Assembly (NCBI RefSeq): GCF_002926165.1
Contig: NZ_MAGP01000112.1
Location: 1 to 64,000, forward strand
Length of the DNA stretch: 64,000 nt
Source: Micromonospora chalcea
GTDB lineage: Bacteria; Actinomycetota; Actinomycetes; Mycobacteriales; Micromonosporaceae
Direction: 5' to 3'
Below, one piece after another: positions 34,104-43,613 of the stretch. The first letter of the stretch is position 1. Every line of letters starts with the position of its first letter. The position numbers were made by a program, and so were the translations under genes. A model generated the notes under the pieces. The model had not been told where the DNA came from. It did not search any database and was given only the letters and a program-made list of their open reading frames with translations.

Positions 34104-37100
34104 GTGTCCACTGTCGTCATCAAGCGGCCGCCACGCCGCCCGGCGCCGGAGATCCCGGTCGGCGAGCTGCCGGTCGAGGCCCCGCCGGAGATCCCGGTGG
34201 CTGCCGGCGGGCGCTGGCAGCAGGCGCTGATGGTGCTGCCGATGCTCGGCGGGACGGTGGCCATGGCGATGATGTTCGGCCGGGGCGGCGGGGCCTACTC
34301 GTACGTGGTGGGCGGCATGTTCGGCCTCTCCTCGCTGGCGATGCTGGTGACCACCTGGGGCAGCGCCGGGCCGAAGAAGTCCGAGCTGATGGCCGCCCGC
34401 CGGGAGTACCTGCGGCACCTGGCCACGCTGCGCCGCCGCGTACGGGAGACCGCCAGCGCGCAGCGTGCCGGCCTGTCCTACCGCCATCCCGATCCGGGGC
34501 GACTCTGGTCGACTGTCGACAGCCACCGGGTCTGGGAACGGCGGCCCGGCGACGGGGACTTCGCCGTGGTCCGGGTCGGTGTCGGGCCGCAGACGCTGGC
34601 CACCCCGCTGGTCCCGCCGGTCACCCGCCCGCTGGAGGAGCTGGAGCCGATGACGGCCGGGGCGCTGCGGCGCTTCCTGGACGCGTACTCGGTGGTGCCG
34701 GACCTGCCGGTGGCGCTGTCGCTGCGCAGTTTCGCCCGGGTCTTCGTGCGCGGGCCGGCCGGCCCGGTACGCGGCGCCGGATCGCCCGCCGCGCAGGCGC
34801 TGGCCCGGGCGGTGCTCACCCAGCTCGCCGTCTTCCACGCGCCGGACGAGCTGCTGATCGCGGTCTGCTCCGGGCCGGAACGCCGGGCCGCCTGGGAGTG
34901 GGTCAAGTGGCTGCCGCACGCCCACCACCCGAGCCGTACCGACGCGCTCGGCCCGGTGCGGCTGGTCACCAGTTCCGCCGCCGACCTGGAACGGCTGCTG
35001 CACGACGTGCTCGGCGCCCGGTCGCGGTTCAGTCCGCACGGCGTGGCCACGGACGGGCCGCACGTCGTGGTGGTGCTCGACGGCGGCGACCTGACCGGGG
35101 CCACCGACCTGGCCGGCGACGGCGGCATCGACGCGGTCACCGTGCTCGACCTGGACACCCCGCCGCCCCGGCTGCTCGACCGGTACGCCCTCCTGCTCGA
35201 CCTGGTCGACGGCCGGCTGCACTCGCACTCCGCCGAGGGGCACGCCGAGGTGGGCGCCGCCGACGCGCTGGCGACCGCCGACGCCGAGGCGGTGGCCCGG
35301 CGGCTCGCGCCGCTGCGGCTCGCCGGCACGGTACGCGGGCCGGACGCGCCGCCCGGCGCCGAACCCGGCCTGCCCGAGCTGCTCGGGCTCGGTGACCCGG
35401 ACGGCTTCACCGCAGAGCAGGGCTGGGCGCCCCGGGCCGCGCGGGACCGGCTGCGGGTGCCGATCGGGGTGGGCGCGGACGGCGGCGCGATCGACCTCGA
35501 CCTGAAGGAGTCGGCGCAGGACGGCATGGGCCCGCACGGCCTGCTGATCGGCGCGACCGGCTCCGGCAAGTCGGAACTGCTGCGCACGCTCGTGCTCGGG
35601 CTGGCCGCCACGCACAGCTCGGAGCAGCTCAACTTCGTGCTCGTCGACTTCAAGGGCGGTGCCACGTTCGCGCCGTTCGAGCGGCTGCCGCACACCGCCG
35701 CCGTGATCACCAACCTGGCTGACGCGCTGCCACTGGTGGACCGGATGGTGGACGCGATAAACGGTGAGCTGATGCGCCGGCAGGAACTGCTGCGCCGGGC
35801 GGGCAACTTCGCGAGCGTGCGCGACTACGAGCGCGCCCGGGCGGCCGGCTCGCCGCTGGCGCCGCTGCCGTCACTGCTGCTGATCTGCGACGAGTTCTCC
35901 GAGCTGCTGTCCGCCAAGCCCGACTTCATCGACCTGTTCGTGCAGATCGGCCGCCTGGGCCGGTCGCTCGGGGTGCACCTGCTGCTGGCCAGCCAGCGGC
36001 TGGAGGAGGGGCGGTTACGCGGGCTGGACACGCACCTGTCGTACCGGATCGGGTTGCGGACGTTCTCGGCGCTGGAGTCGCGGACGGTGCTGGGCGTGCC
36101 GGACGCGCACGAACTGCCGCGCAGCCCGGGGCACGGCTACCTGCGTTCCGGCACCGACCCGCTGGTGCGGTTCAAGGCCGCGTACGTCTCCGGCGCGGTC
36201 CACCGGCGCGGCGGGCCGGCGGGCGCGCCCGACGCCGGTGAGTCGCGGGTGCTCGCCTTCTCCACCCATCTGGTGCCGGTGCCCGAGCCGGCCACGCCCG
36301 CCGCCCTCCCCGCCGAGGACGACAGCGGCGAGACGCTGCTGGACCTGCTGGTGGACCGGCTGTCCGGGCAGGGCCCGCCGGCGCACCAGGTGTGGCTGCC
36401 GCCGCTGGACGCCTCGCCCGCCCTGGACGAGCTGCTCGGCCCGGTCGGCGCCGACCCGGTACGCGGGCTCACCGTCGCCAACCCGGAGCTGCACGGGGCG
36501 CTGCAGGTGCCGGTGGCGGTGGTGGACAAGCCGTTCGAGCAGCGGCGTGACCTGCTCTGGCTGGCGCTGGACGGCGCGGCCGGGCACGTCGCGGTGGTCG
36601 GCACCACCCGCAGCGGCCGGTCCAGCCTGCTGCGCACCCTGGTCTGCGCGCTGGCGCTCACCCACACCCCGGCCGAGGTGCAGGTCTACTGCCTCGACTT
36701 CGGCAGCGGCACGCTGGGCACGTTGCGCGACCTGCCACACGTGGGCGGTGTCACCGGGCGCTCCGACGGCACCGCGGTGCGCCGTACCGTCGGCGAGGTC
36801 GCCGGCCTGCTCGCGGAGCGGGAGCGGCGCTTCGCCGAGGCGGGCGTGGAGTCGATGGCCGCGTGGCGACAGCGCCGGGCGGCGGGCGCGACCGACGCCT
36901 TCGGCGACGTGTTCCTGGTGGTGGACGGCTGGAACACCCTGCGCGGCGAGTACGAGGACCTGGAACCGCTGGTCACCGAACTGGCCACCCGCGGCCTGGC
37001 GTACGGGGTGCACGTGGTGGCGACCGCGCTGCGCTGGTCGGACTTCCGCCCGGCGATCCGCGACCTGTTCGGCTCCCGGCTGGAGCTGCGCCTGGGCGAC

Positions 37101-38042
37101 CCGGCCGACTCGGTGGTGGTCAAGCGGGCGCTGGCGGCGACGGTGCCGGAGGAGCGGCCGGGGCGGGGCATCACCGCCGGCGGGTTGCACTTCCTCACCG
37201 CCGTGCCCCGGGTCGACGCGCTCGGCGGCGAGACCGCCGACCTGGTGAAGGCGGTCGCCGGGGCGTGGACCGGTCCGCCGGCGCCCCGGGTGCGGCTGCT
37301 GCCGCCGGTGCTGCCCTACGCCGAGCTGGACCAGAGCGCGACAGCCGGACTGGCGTTCCCGATCGGCGTGGCGGAGGCGGACCTCGCCCCGGTGGTGCTG
37401 GACTTCGCCACCGAGCCGAACTTCATGGTCTTCGGCGACGCCGAGTGCGGCAAGTCGTCGTTCCTGCGCGCGCTCGCCACGTCGATCGTCAACCGGTTCA
37501 CCCCGGAGCAGGCCCGGGTGATGCTCGTGGACTACCGGCGCAGCCTGATGGGCGTGATCGACACTCCACACCTGATCGGGTACGGCACGGCGGCGCCGCA
37601 CACCGCCGAGCTGATCGAGTCGGCCGCCGGCTACCTCGCGGGGCGGCAGCCCGGACCGGAGGTGACCCCGGCTCAACTGCGCAGCCGGTCCTGGTGGCAG
37701 GGGCCGGAGCTGTTCGTGCTGGTGGACGACTACGACCTGGTGGCCGGCGGCCCGACGAACCCGCTGCGCGCGCTGGAGGAGCACCTGCCGCACGCCCGGG
37801 ACGTCGGGCTGCATCTGGTGCTGGCGCGGCGGACCGGCGGGGCGGGACGGACCGCGTACGAGCCGATCGTGCAGCGACTGCGGGAGTTGTCCACGGCCGG
37901 GCTGGTGATGTCGGGCGGCCCGGAGGAGGGCGCGCTCGTCGGTCAGGTGAAGGCCGGGCCGCTGCCGCCGGGCCGGGCCCGTCTGGTCACCCGTCGTGAG
38001 GGGGTGCGCCTGGTGCAGTTGGCGCATCTTCCGCCCGGGTGA
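34104..38042 (+). CDS. eccC: Type VII secretion ATPase EccC (EccCa-EccCb fusion)
   Basis: A 1312-residue FtsK/SpoIIIE-type motor that drives export of Esx-type substrates. Two membrane helices (about 39-80) precede three ATPase domains. Domain 1 is intact: Walker A GATGSGKS at 483-490 and Walker B ending D596-E597. Domain 2 has GTTRSGRS at 833-840, with Arg replacing Lys, and VVDGWN instead of a DE pair. Domain 3 has GDAECGKS at 1111-1118 and LVDDYD. Degenerate distal domains are known to be regulatory in this family. The GTG at 34104 follows GGGGAGG. EccCa and EccCb are one polypeptide here. Confidence 0.93.
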   Translation: MSTVVIKRPPRRPAPEIPVGELPVEAPPEIPVAAGGRWQQALMVLPMLGGTVAMAMMFGRGGGAYSYVVGGMFGLSSLAMLVTTWGSAGPKKSELMAARREYLRHLATLRRRVRETASAQRAGLSYRHPDPGRLWSTVDSHRVWERRPGDGDFAVVRVGVGPQTLATPLVPPVTRPLEELEPMTAGALRRFLDAYSVVPDLPVALSLRSFARVFVRGPAGPVRGAGSPAAQALARAVLTQLAVFHAPDELLIAVCSGPERRAAWEWVKWLPHAHHPSRTDALGPVRLVTSSAADLERLLHDVLGARSRFSPHGVATDGPHVVVVLDGGDLTGATDLAGDGGIDAVTVLDLDTPPPRLLDRYALLLDLVDGRLHSHSAEGHAEVGAADALATADAEAVARRLAPLRLAGTVRGPDAPPGAEPGLPELLGLGDPDGFTAEQGWAPRAARDRLRVPIGVGADGGAIDLDLKESAQDGMGPHGLLIGATGSGKSELLRTLVLGLAATHSSEQLNFVLVDFKGGATFAPFERLPHTAAVITNLADALPLVDRMVDAINGELMRRQELLRRAGNFASVRDYERARAAGSPLAPLPSLLLICDEFSELLSAKPDFIDLFVQIGRLGRSLGVHLLLASQRLEEGRLRGLDTHLSYRIGLRTFSALESRTVLGVPDAHELPRSPGHGYLRSGTDPLVRFKAAYVSGAVHRRGGPAGAPDAGESRVLAFSTHLVPVPEPATPAALPAEDDSGETLLDLLVDRLSGQGPPAHQVWLPPLDASPALDELLGPVGADPVRGLTVANPELHGALQVPVAVVDKPFEQRRDLLWLALDGAAGHVAVVGTTRSGRSSLLRTLVCALALTHTPAEVQVYCLDFGSGTLGTLRDLPHVGGVTGRSDGTAVRRTVGEVAGLLAERERRFAEAGVESMAAWRQRRAAGATDAFGDVFLVVDGWNTLRGEYEDLEPLVTELATRGLAYGVHVVATALRWSDFRPAIRDLFGSRLELRLGDPADSVVVKRALAATVPEERPGRGITAGGLHFLTAVPRVDALGGETADLVKAVAGAWTGPPAPRVRLLPPVLPYAELDQSATAGLAFPIGVAEADLAPVVLDFATEPNFMVFGDAECGKSSFLRALATSIVNRFTPEQARVMLVDYRRSLMGVIDTPHLIGYGTAAPHTAELIESAAGYLAGRQPGPEVTPAQLRSRSWWQGPELFVLVDDYDLVAGGPTNPLRALEEHLPHARDVGLHLVLARRTGGAGRTAYEPIVQRLRELSTAGLVMSGGPEEGALVGQVKAGPLPPGRARLVTRREGVRLVQLAHLPPG

Positions 38043-38083
38043 TCCGAAGTGCCGAGTTGGCCCGTGACGGCCGGGACAACCGG

Positions 38084-38089
38084 TAATCT
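38084..38089 (+). promoter_or_regulatory. -10-like hexamer before mycP
   Basis: TAATCT, 11 nt before the GTG at 38101 and in the 58-bp gap after eccC. It could give mycP its own promoter; no matching -35 at normal spacing. Confidence 0.3.
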
Positions 38090-38100
38090 CCGAGCGGCAT

Positions 38101-39450
38101 GTGTCTGACGCGACGGAACGGCTGGGGAATGTGACCAGGGATCGGCAGGGCCTGCCCGGTGGGCCGCCCCGGCGCGTCGCCCGGCGCGCGTTGCTGGCCG
38201 TCGCGTCGGCGCTGGTCGTCGTCGCCGGTCCGCTGACGCCGCCGGCACAGGCCGCGCCGTCCGTCCCGGTCGCCGCCTCTCAGCGGCAGTTGGCGGCTCC
38301 CGACCGGGTGCTCCGCGGCGACCACGTCCGCGACGAGCAGTGGCAGTTGGAGAAGCTGCGGGCGAAGACCGCCTGGCGCACCTCGACCGGGCGCGGCGTG
38401 GTGGTCGCGGTGATCGATTCCGGTGTGGACGGATCGCATCCCGACCTGGCCGGCCAGGTCCTGCCCGGCCTCGACCTGGTGACTCCGGACGGCTCGGACG
38501 GGCCTGATCCGGTGGGGCACGGCACCACCGTGGCCGGGCTGATCGCCGGGCGGGCCGACGACGACCGGGGTGTGGTGGGGCTGGCGCCGGACGCCAAGAT
38601 CCTCCCGGTCCGGGTGCTCGACGCCGAGAACCGCTACGACGACGCGCTCATCATCGCCAAGGCGGTGCGCTGGGCGGTGGACAACGGCGCCGGAGTGGTC
38701 AACCTGTCGCTGGGCGGCAGCAGCGACAGCGCGGCCCTGGCCGCGGCGCTCGACTACGCCTTCGCCCGGGACGTGGTGGTGGTCGCCTGCACCGGCAACC
38801 TGGCCACCTCGACGACCACCAAGGTCTGGTACCCGGCCCGGCAGCCCGGCGTGCTGGCCGTCGCCGGGCTGGAACGCTCCGGCGAGAACCTCTGGTCCGG
38901 CTCGATCACCGGCCACGAGACGGTCCTCAGCGCACCCGCCACCGCGCTCTACGGCGCGCGGCCGGAGGGGGGCTACTGGCGGGTGCAGGGGACGAGCTTC
39001 GCCGCGCCGCTGGTGGCCGCGACCGCCGCGCTGGTCCGCTCGCGGTATCCGAAGATGTCCGCCGGGGACGTGGTCAACCGGCTGATCAGCACGGCCCGGG
39101 ACCTCGGCCCGACCGGACGCGACGACCGGTTCGGCTACGGCCTGGTGGACCCGGTGGCGGCGCTGACCGCCGACGTGCCGTCGGTGGGTCACAACCCGCT
39201 GGACGACAACGACTCTCCCGGCGTGGTGGGCTTCGGGCCGGCTCCGGAGGACGGACGCGACACCCGGGCCGCGGCGGCGGGCCGCGGCGGCGACCCGCTG
39301 GGTGGTAGGCCGGAGGGCTGGTCGGCGCTGCCGGCGGGGCAGACCGTCGTGGGCGCCCCGGAGCGGCTCTGGAGCGGCCTGGCGCTGTTCGTGGCGTTGA
39401 TCACCGGCAGCGCGCTGATGGTGCGCCGGTTCCGGCAGATCCGTCGCTGA
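38101..39450 (+). CDS. mycP: Type VII secretion-associated serine protease mycosin
   Basis: A 449-residue membrane-anchored subtilase. A signal peptide ends near AQAAPS. The catalytic triad is visible as Asp in VIDSGVDGSHPDL, His in GHGTTVAGL and Ser in GTSFAAPLVAA. A P/G/D-rich linker and a C-terminal helix (LALFVALITGSALMV) followed by a basic anchor complete the mycosin layout. Mycosins stabilise the T7SS membrane complex and can process substrates. The GTG at 38101 is used; a GTG at MTRDRQG-like position 11 residues in is possible. Confidence 0.92.
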   Translation: MSDATERLGNVTRDRQGLPGGPPRRVARRALLAVASALVVVAGPLTPPAQAAPSVPVAASQRQLAAPDRVLRGDHVRDEQWQLEKLRAKTAWRTSTGRGVVVAVIDSGVDGSHPDLAGQVLPGLDLVTPDGSDGPDPVGHGTTVAGLIAGRADDDRGVVGLAPDAKILPVRVLDAENRYDDALIIAKAVRWAVDNGAGVVNLSLGGSSDSAALAAALDYAFARDVVVVACTGNLATSTTTKVWYPARQPGVLAVAGLERSGENLWSGSITGHETVLSAPATALYGARPEGGYWRVQGTSFAAPLVAATAALVRSRYPKMSAGDVVNRLISTARDLGPTGRDDRFGYGLVDPVAALTADVPSVGHNPLDDNDSPGVVGFGPAPEDGRDTRAAAAGRGGDPLGGRPEGWSALPAGQTVVGAPERLWSGLALFVALITGSALMVRRFRQIRR

Positions 39451-39497
39451 CCGACGCGGTGGTCTGACCGCGCCCGTTCCTGGGTAGGGAAGCCCCC

Positions 39498-40292
39498 ATG
39501 GACACCACCGGGGCGACTGTCACGCGCCGCCGGTCGTGGCGGAGCCGCCGCCTCGACCGGGACCACTCACTGGGTCTGCGGCTCTCCCTGGCCACCGCCG
39601 CCGCGTTCCTGGTGCTGATCCCGTTCTCCCTGCTCGCGCTGCTGGTGCTCGGCGCCTGGTCGCCGCTGCTCCGGCTGGACGCTTCGATCACCGACGCGTT
39701 CCACGGGTACGCGCAGGACCATCCCGCCTGGGTCGCGGTGATGACGGTCTGGACGCATGTCTTCGGGCCCGGCCCGCTGCGGGTGGCCGCGGCAGCGGTG
39801 GCGGTGTGGCTGTTCCGGCGCGGCGCGTCCCGGCTCGCGGCCTGGGTGGTCGTCACCATGATCGCCGGTGGGCTGCTCGGCGCGCTGCTCAAGCTCCTGG
39901 TCGGGCGGGACCGGCCGGACCTGCTCGAACCGGTGGCCCGGGCGGCCGGTTACTCGTTCCCGTCCGGTCACGCGCTCAACGCGGCGCTGGCGGCCGGGGT
40001 GCTGTTGCTGGTGTTCCTGCCGTTCGCCCGGGACAGCCGCGCCGGCCGGATCATGCTGTGGGCCGCCGCGCTGCTGGTGACTGTGGTGACCGGGCTCAGC
40101 CGGATCGCGCTGGGCGTGCACTGGACCAGCGACGTGGTGGGTGGCTGGGTGCTCGGGGCGGCGGTGGTGGCCGCGACCTCGGCCGCGTTCGCCACCTGGC
40201 GCAGCGGATCCGGGCGACCGTCCGCCCGTCCGCTCCGCGAGGGCGTCGAGCCGGAGCTGGCCGATCAGCGGCCGGAGGACGGCCGGGCGTAG
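39498..40292 (+). CDS. PAP2-superfamily membrane phosphatase (first of pair)
   Basis: A 264-residue protein with about six membrane helices and the three PAP2 motifs: KLLVGRDRP, YSFPSGHALN and SRIALGVHWTSDVVGG. Such enzymes dephosphorylate lipid phosphates such as undecaprenyl pyrophosphate or phosphatidic acid on the outer face. The ATG at 39498 lacks a ribosome binding site; TAGGGA lies 7 nt upstream. Followed 30 bp later by a second, only distantly similar PAP2 gene. Confidence 0.9.
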   Translation: MDTTGATVTRRRSWRSRRLDRDHSLGLRLSLATAAAFLVLIPFSLLALLVLGAWSPLLRLDASITDAFHGYAQDHPAWVAVMTVWTHVFGPGPLRVAAAAVAVWLFRRGASRLAAWVVVTMIAGGLLGALLKLLVGRDRPDLLEPVARAAGYSFPSGHALNAALAAGVLLLVFLPFARDSRAGRIMLWAAALLVTVVTGLSRIALGVHWTSDVVGGWVLGAAVVAATSAAFATWRSGSGRPSARPLREGVEPELADQRPEDGRA

Positions 40293-40322
40293 CCGGAGCC
40301 ACCACGGGGTACAGGCGAGCCC

Positions 40323-41048
40323 ATGTCCGATGTCGTGATCCGAGTCACCCGGCGTGTCCTACTGCCGCTGGCCCTGCTCTTCGCGCTGATGGTGGGTCTG
40401 GGCCTGCTGGTGACCCGGGTGCTGGCGCGTACCTGGCCGTTCACCGTGGAGGACACGGTCAACCGGGAGCTGGCCGGCGATCGCACGCCGGGCTGGAACG
40501 ACGTCTCGCTGGTGTTCAGCACGCTCGCCAGCACCCAGATGATCGTCGTGGTCACGGTGCTGGCGGCGCTGGTGCTGCGGCTGGTGCTGCACCGCTGGCG
40601 GGAGCCGCTGTTCCTCTGCGCGGCGGTGACCGCGCAGGCACTGATCTTCCTGTTCACCACGATGGTGATCGACCGGAACCGTCCGGCCGTCGAGCACATG
40701 GACGCCTCCCCGCCGACTTCGAGCTTCCCGTCCGGGCACACGTCGGCGGCCACCGCGCTCTACGTGGGTCTCGCGGTGCTGCTGGCGCTGCGGGCGCGCA
40801 GCACCCCCGTGAAGGTGGGCTGGTGGGCGCTGCTGGTGCTGGTGCCGGTGGGCGTGGCGCTCACCCGGATGTACCGGGGCATGCACCACCCCAGCGACGT
40901 GGTCGCCTCGTTCCTCAACGGCGGCGCCTGCGTGGCGATCATGGCGCGGGCGGTGCTCGACCGCACGCTCACCTGGGGTCGCGCCCGGCTGCCGCTGTCC
41001 CGCTCCGGCGACGACGTGACACCGGCGGGAGCATCCGCGGGCGGCTGA
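40323..41048 (+). CDS. PAP2-superfamily membrane phosphatase (second of pair)
   Basis: A 241-residue protein with about six membrane helices. Motifs are VIDRNRPAVEH, SFPSGHTSAA and TRMYRGMHHPSDV, all active-site residues present. Sequence differs enough from its neighbour to suggest different substrates or an old duplication. Ends 15 bp from the convergent marP stop. Confidence 0.9.
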   Translation: MSDVVIRVTRRVLLPLALLFALMVGLGLLVTRVLARTWPFTVEDTVNRELAGDRTPGWNDVSLVFSTLASTQMIVVVTVLAALVLRLVLHRWREPLFLCAAVTAQALIFLFTTMVIDRNRPAVEHMDASPPTSSFPSGHTSAATALYVGLAVLLALRARSTPVKVGWWALLVLVPVGVALTRMYRGMHHPSDVVASFLNGGACVAIMARAVLDRTLTWGRARLPLSRSGDDVTPAGASAGG

Positions 41049-41063
41049 GCGCCGCCGGCCGGC

Positions 41064-42242
41064 TCAGGTGCACTCGCCGGTGGCCACTCCCCGGGTACGC
41101 TCCGCGCCCGCCAGCGCCACCGGCCGCGCCTCGGCCGCTGTCACCGCGAAACCGGTGTTCGGGTCGTCCGCCGCCGCCGCGAAGATCACGCCGAGCACCA
41201 GACCGTTCGAGGAGACCAGCGGGCCACCGGAGTTGCCGCTGCGGACCAGCGCCCGGATCGTGTAGATCTCCCGGGTGACGTCCCCGGCCGAGTAGATGTC
41301 CGGACCGGTGATCCGGTCGACGTCCCGGATCCGGGCCGGGCGGGCGTCGTACGGGCCGTCGAGCGGGAAGCCGAGCACGATCGCGTCCGCGCCGGTGGCG
41401 GCCTGACCGGCGGCGAAGCGCAGCGACGGGCCGGGCAGCCCGGGAACGTAGAGCACGGCGAGGTCCCGGTCCGGGTCGTAGACGACGACCTCGCCGTCGT
41501 ACCGCTCGCCGCGCAGCTCCACCGCAACCGAGCGGGTGCCGGCGACCACGTGCGCGTTCGTCATCACCCGGTCGTCGGCGTACACGAAGCCGGAGCCCTC
41601 GATGCGGCGCGAGCAGCTCGGCGCGGAGCCGAGCACCTTCACCACCGACCGCCTGCTGTTCTGCACCACCTGCGAGTTGGCCAGCGCCGGGTCGGGCGGG
41701 GCGACCTGCCGGGCCCGGGTCGGCGCGAGATCGCCGAACACGTCCGGGAAGCCGTTGGTGTCGACGGTGTCGCGCAGCGCGGTGGACAGGTCCTGCGCCT
41801 TGTCCGGCAGCACCTGGTCGACGACGGTGAGCAGCGCGCTGTTACGGACCGAGGAGGCCAGCCACGGCACCGAGGAGGAGCCGAGCGGCACGGCGACCAG
41901 CCAGGCCACCAGCATGACCGCGATGACCGAGATGAACGCGCCGCCGACGTCGTCGACCTTCCGCCCGGCCGGCCCGGTGATGGCCGCCCGCAGGTTGGAG
42001 CCGAGCCAGCCGGCCAGCGCCTGCCCGAGCACCGCGAGCCCGAAGATCGCCACCAGGGAGACCAGCACGCGGGTGCCGCTCGCCGTGAACTGCTGGGCGA
42101 TCAGCGGCCCGACCTGGAGGCCGAGCAGCGCGCCCAGGAAGAAGCCGGAGAACGACAGGGCCCCGATGACGAAACCCTGACGGTATCCGCTGATCGCGAA
42201 CACGAGCATGAGCAGGAGAAGGACGAGATCCACGGCGGACAC
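41064..42242 (-). CDS. marP: Membrane serine protease MarP (CvpA domain plus trypsin-like domain)
   Basis: A 392-residue protein. Residues 1-150 hold four membrane helices of CvpA/colicin V type. The extracytoplasmic chymotrypsin-like domain has His231 (TNAHVVAG), Asp260 (DRDLAVL) and Ser338 (RSGNSGGPL). Cys210 and Cys391 occupy the places of the disulfide known in M. tuberculosis MarP. MarP there protects against acid and oxidative stress. The GTG at 42242 has no ribosome binding site, but TACCCT lies exactly 6 nt upstream. The gene order with the next three genes matches M. tuberculosis. Confidence 0.92.
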   Translation of the reverse strand: MSAVDLVLLLLMLVFAISGYRQGFVIGALSFSGFFLGALLGLQVGPLIAQQFTASGTRVLVSLVAIFGLAVLGQALAGWLGSNLRAAITGPAGRKVDDVGGAFISVIAVMLVAWLVAVPLGSSSVPWLASSVRNSALLTVVDQVLPDKAQDLSTALRDTVDTNGFPDVFGDLAPTRARQVAPPDPALANSQVVQNSRRSVVKVLGSAPSCSRRIEGSGFVYADDRVMTNAHVVAGTRSVAVELRGERYDGEVVVYDPDRDLAVLYVPGLPGPSLRFAAGQAATGADAIVLGFPLDGPYDARPARIRDVDRITGPDIYSAGDVTREIYTIRALVRSGNSGGPLVSSNGLVLGVIFAAAADDPNTGFAVTAAEARPVALAGAERTRGVATGECT

Positions 42243-42248
42243 GCCCCA

Positions 42249-42254
42249 AGGGTA
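42249..42254 (-). promoter_or_regulatory. -10 of a probable leaderless marP transcript
   Basis: TACCCT on the minus strand followed by 6 nt and GTG; the same hexamer and spacing as before the AraC-type gene. Confidence 0.5.
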
Positions 42255-42318
42255 CGGGCACCGGGCCCGTGCTCGGCTCAGCGCTCGCGGAACGTGACCC
42301 GAGGATGCGTACCGGTGA

Positions 42319-43011
42319 TCAACGCACGGGTGTCTCGTCGGCCGGTTCGGTGCCCGCCGACGGCGCGGGTGTGGCGTCGACCGGCGGCAGCTCCACCACC
42401 CGTGAGCGCGGCCAGGGCCGGGACCAGCCGCCCATCTCCAGCAACCGGTCGATCACGCCGGCGGTGAAGCCCCAGACCAGCATGCCGCGCACCGAGAACG
42501 CCGGGCCGGTCCAGCCGCTCGGATGACGGACCCGCATCCGGTTCTCCGGGTCGACCAGCTCGGTGACCGGCAGCCGGGCCACGTGCGCGACCTCGGCCGG
42601 CTCGCGCGGGTGCACCGGGTGCGGGTCGTGCCGCCAGGCGAGCACCGGCGTGACCACGAAGTCGCTGACCGGGATCCAGAGCCGGGGAAGCTCGGCCAGC
42701 ACGGTGACGCTGCCGGGGTCGAGCCCGACCTCCTCGTTCGCCTCGCGCAGCGCGGTGGCGCGGGCGTCGGCGTCCTCCGGGTCGGCGGCGCCGCCGGGAA
42801 ACGCCGGCTGACCGGCGTGGTTGCGCAGCGTCGCGGCGCGCTGGAGGACCAGCACGTCCGGCCCGGCGCCGGGCTCCTCACCGAGCAGCACCAGCACGGC
42901 GCTCTCCCGGCCGCCGCGCTCCGGCGTGACGATGCGGGTGAAGTCTTCCGCGCGCGCGGTGCCGAGCCGGCCCAGCAGCGGGTCGAACCACCCCGGCGGC
43001 CGTCGGGTCAT
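42319..43011 (-). CDS. NUDIX hydrolase (CoA pyrophosphatase-like)
   Basis: A 230-residue protein. The Nudix box reads GGAADPEDADARATALREANEEVGL in the middle, with the REANEE metal ligands. The extended upstream LRNHAGQPAFPGG is typical of CoA/acyl-CoA diphosphatases. A proline-rich tail of about 25 residues follows. The ATG at 43011 overlaps the upstream stop (ATGA). Substrate is inferred from the family only. Confidence 0.9.
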   Translation of the reverse strand: MTRRPPGWFDPLLGRLGTARAEDFTRIVTPERGGRESAVLVLLGEEPGAGPDVLVLQRAATLRNHAGQPAFPGGAADPEDADARATALREANEEVGLDPGSVTVLAELPRLWIPVSDFVVTPVLAWRHDPHPVHPREPAEVAHVARLPVTELVDPENRMRVRHPSGWTGPAFSVRGMLVWGFTAGVIDRLLEMGGWSRPWPRSRVVELPPVDATPAPSAGTEPADETPVR

Positions 43012-43613
43012 ACCTTCACCCCGAGGTGGCGCTGGAGCAGCGCGGCGAGGCGGGCGTCGTCGAGCGCGCCGGTGGCGTCGGTGTGCCGGATCCGCCCGTC
43101 GGCGTCGACGAGCACCGTGAGCGGGAACGCGTTGCGTTCCAGCGCGCGCTGGAACGCGTCGCCCTGGTCGAGCAGCATCGGGAAGCCGACGCCGTAGTCC
43201 TCGCCGATGGACTGCGCGCCGCCGCGGCTGTCCCGGCTGTTCACGCCGATCACCTGGAACCGGCCGTCGGCCCGCTCGCTGAGCCGCTGGAACGCGGGCA
43301 GCTCCTTGCGGCACGGCGGGCACCAGGACGCCCACACGTTGATCACCGCCGGGCCCTTGACGTCGCGCAGGTTCACCGGCGCGCCGCCGGTGAAGCAGTT
43401 GAGCGTCAGGTCGGGGAGCTGGTCCCCGGCCTTACCGGTGGGCGTCGGAGCCGCGGCGGCGGGCACGACGGTCAGCGGAGCACAGTCGGCGAACGGCGAG
43501 GGGCGCTCGGCCCGGGTCGCCGGCGCCGGACGTTCCGGCTCGTCGGCCGTGGCGGTGCAGCCCGCCACCGCGAGCAGCAGCGGGACGAGCAGGTACGCGA
43601 GACGGCGCATCAC
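43008..43613 (-). CDS. TlpA/ResA-like thioredoxin lipoprotein
   Basis: A 201-residue protein. Lipoprotein signal LLLAVAGC. The thioredoxin fold has the active site [15 protein letters not shown] and a cis-proline loop FPLTVLVD. It likely reduces or isomerises cysteines outside the membrane, e.g. in cytochrome c maturation. It overlaps nth and the NUDIX gene by 4 bp each. Confidence 0.92.
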   Translation of the reverse strand: MMRRLAYLLVPLLLAVAGCTATADEPERPAPATRAERPSPFADCAPLTVVPAAAAPTPTGKAGDQLPDLTLNCFTGGAPVNLRDVKGPAVINVWASWCPPCRKELPAFQRLSERADGRFQVIGVNSRDSRGGAQSIGEDYGVGFPMLLDQGDAFQRALERNAFPLTVLVDADGRIRHTDATGALDDARLAALLQRHLGVKV

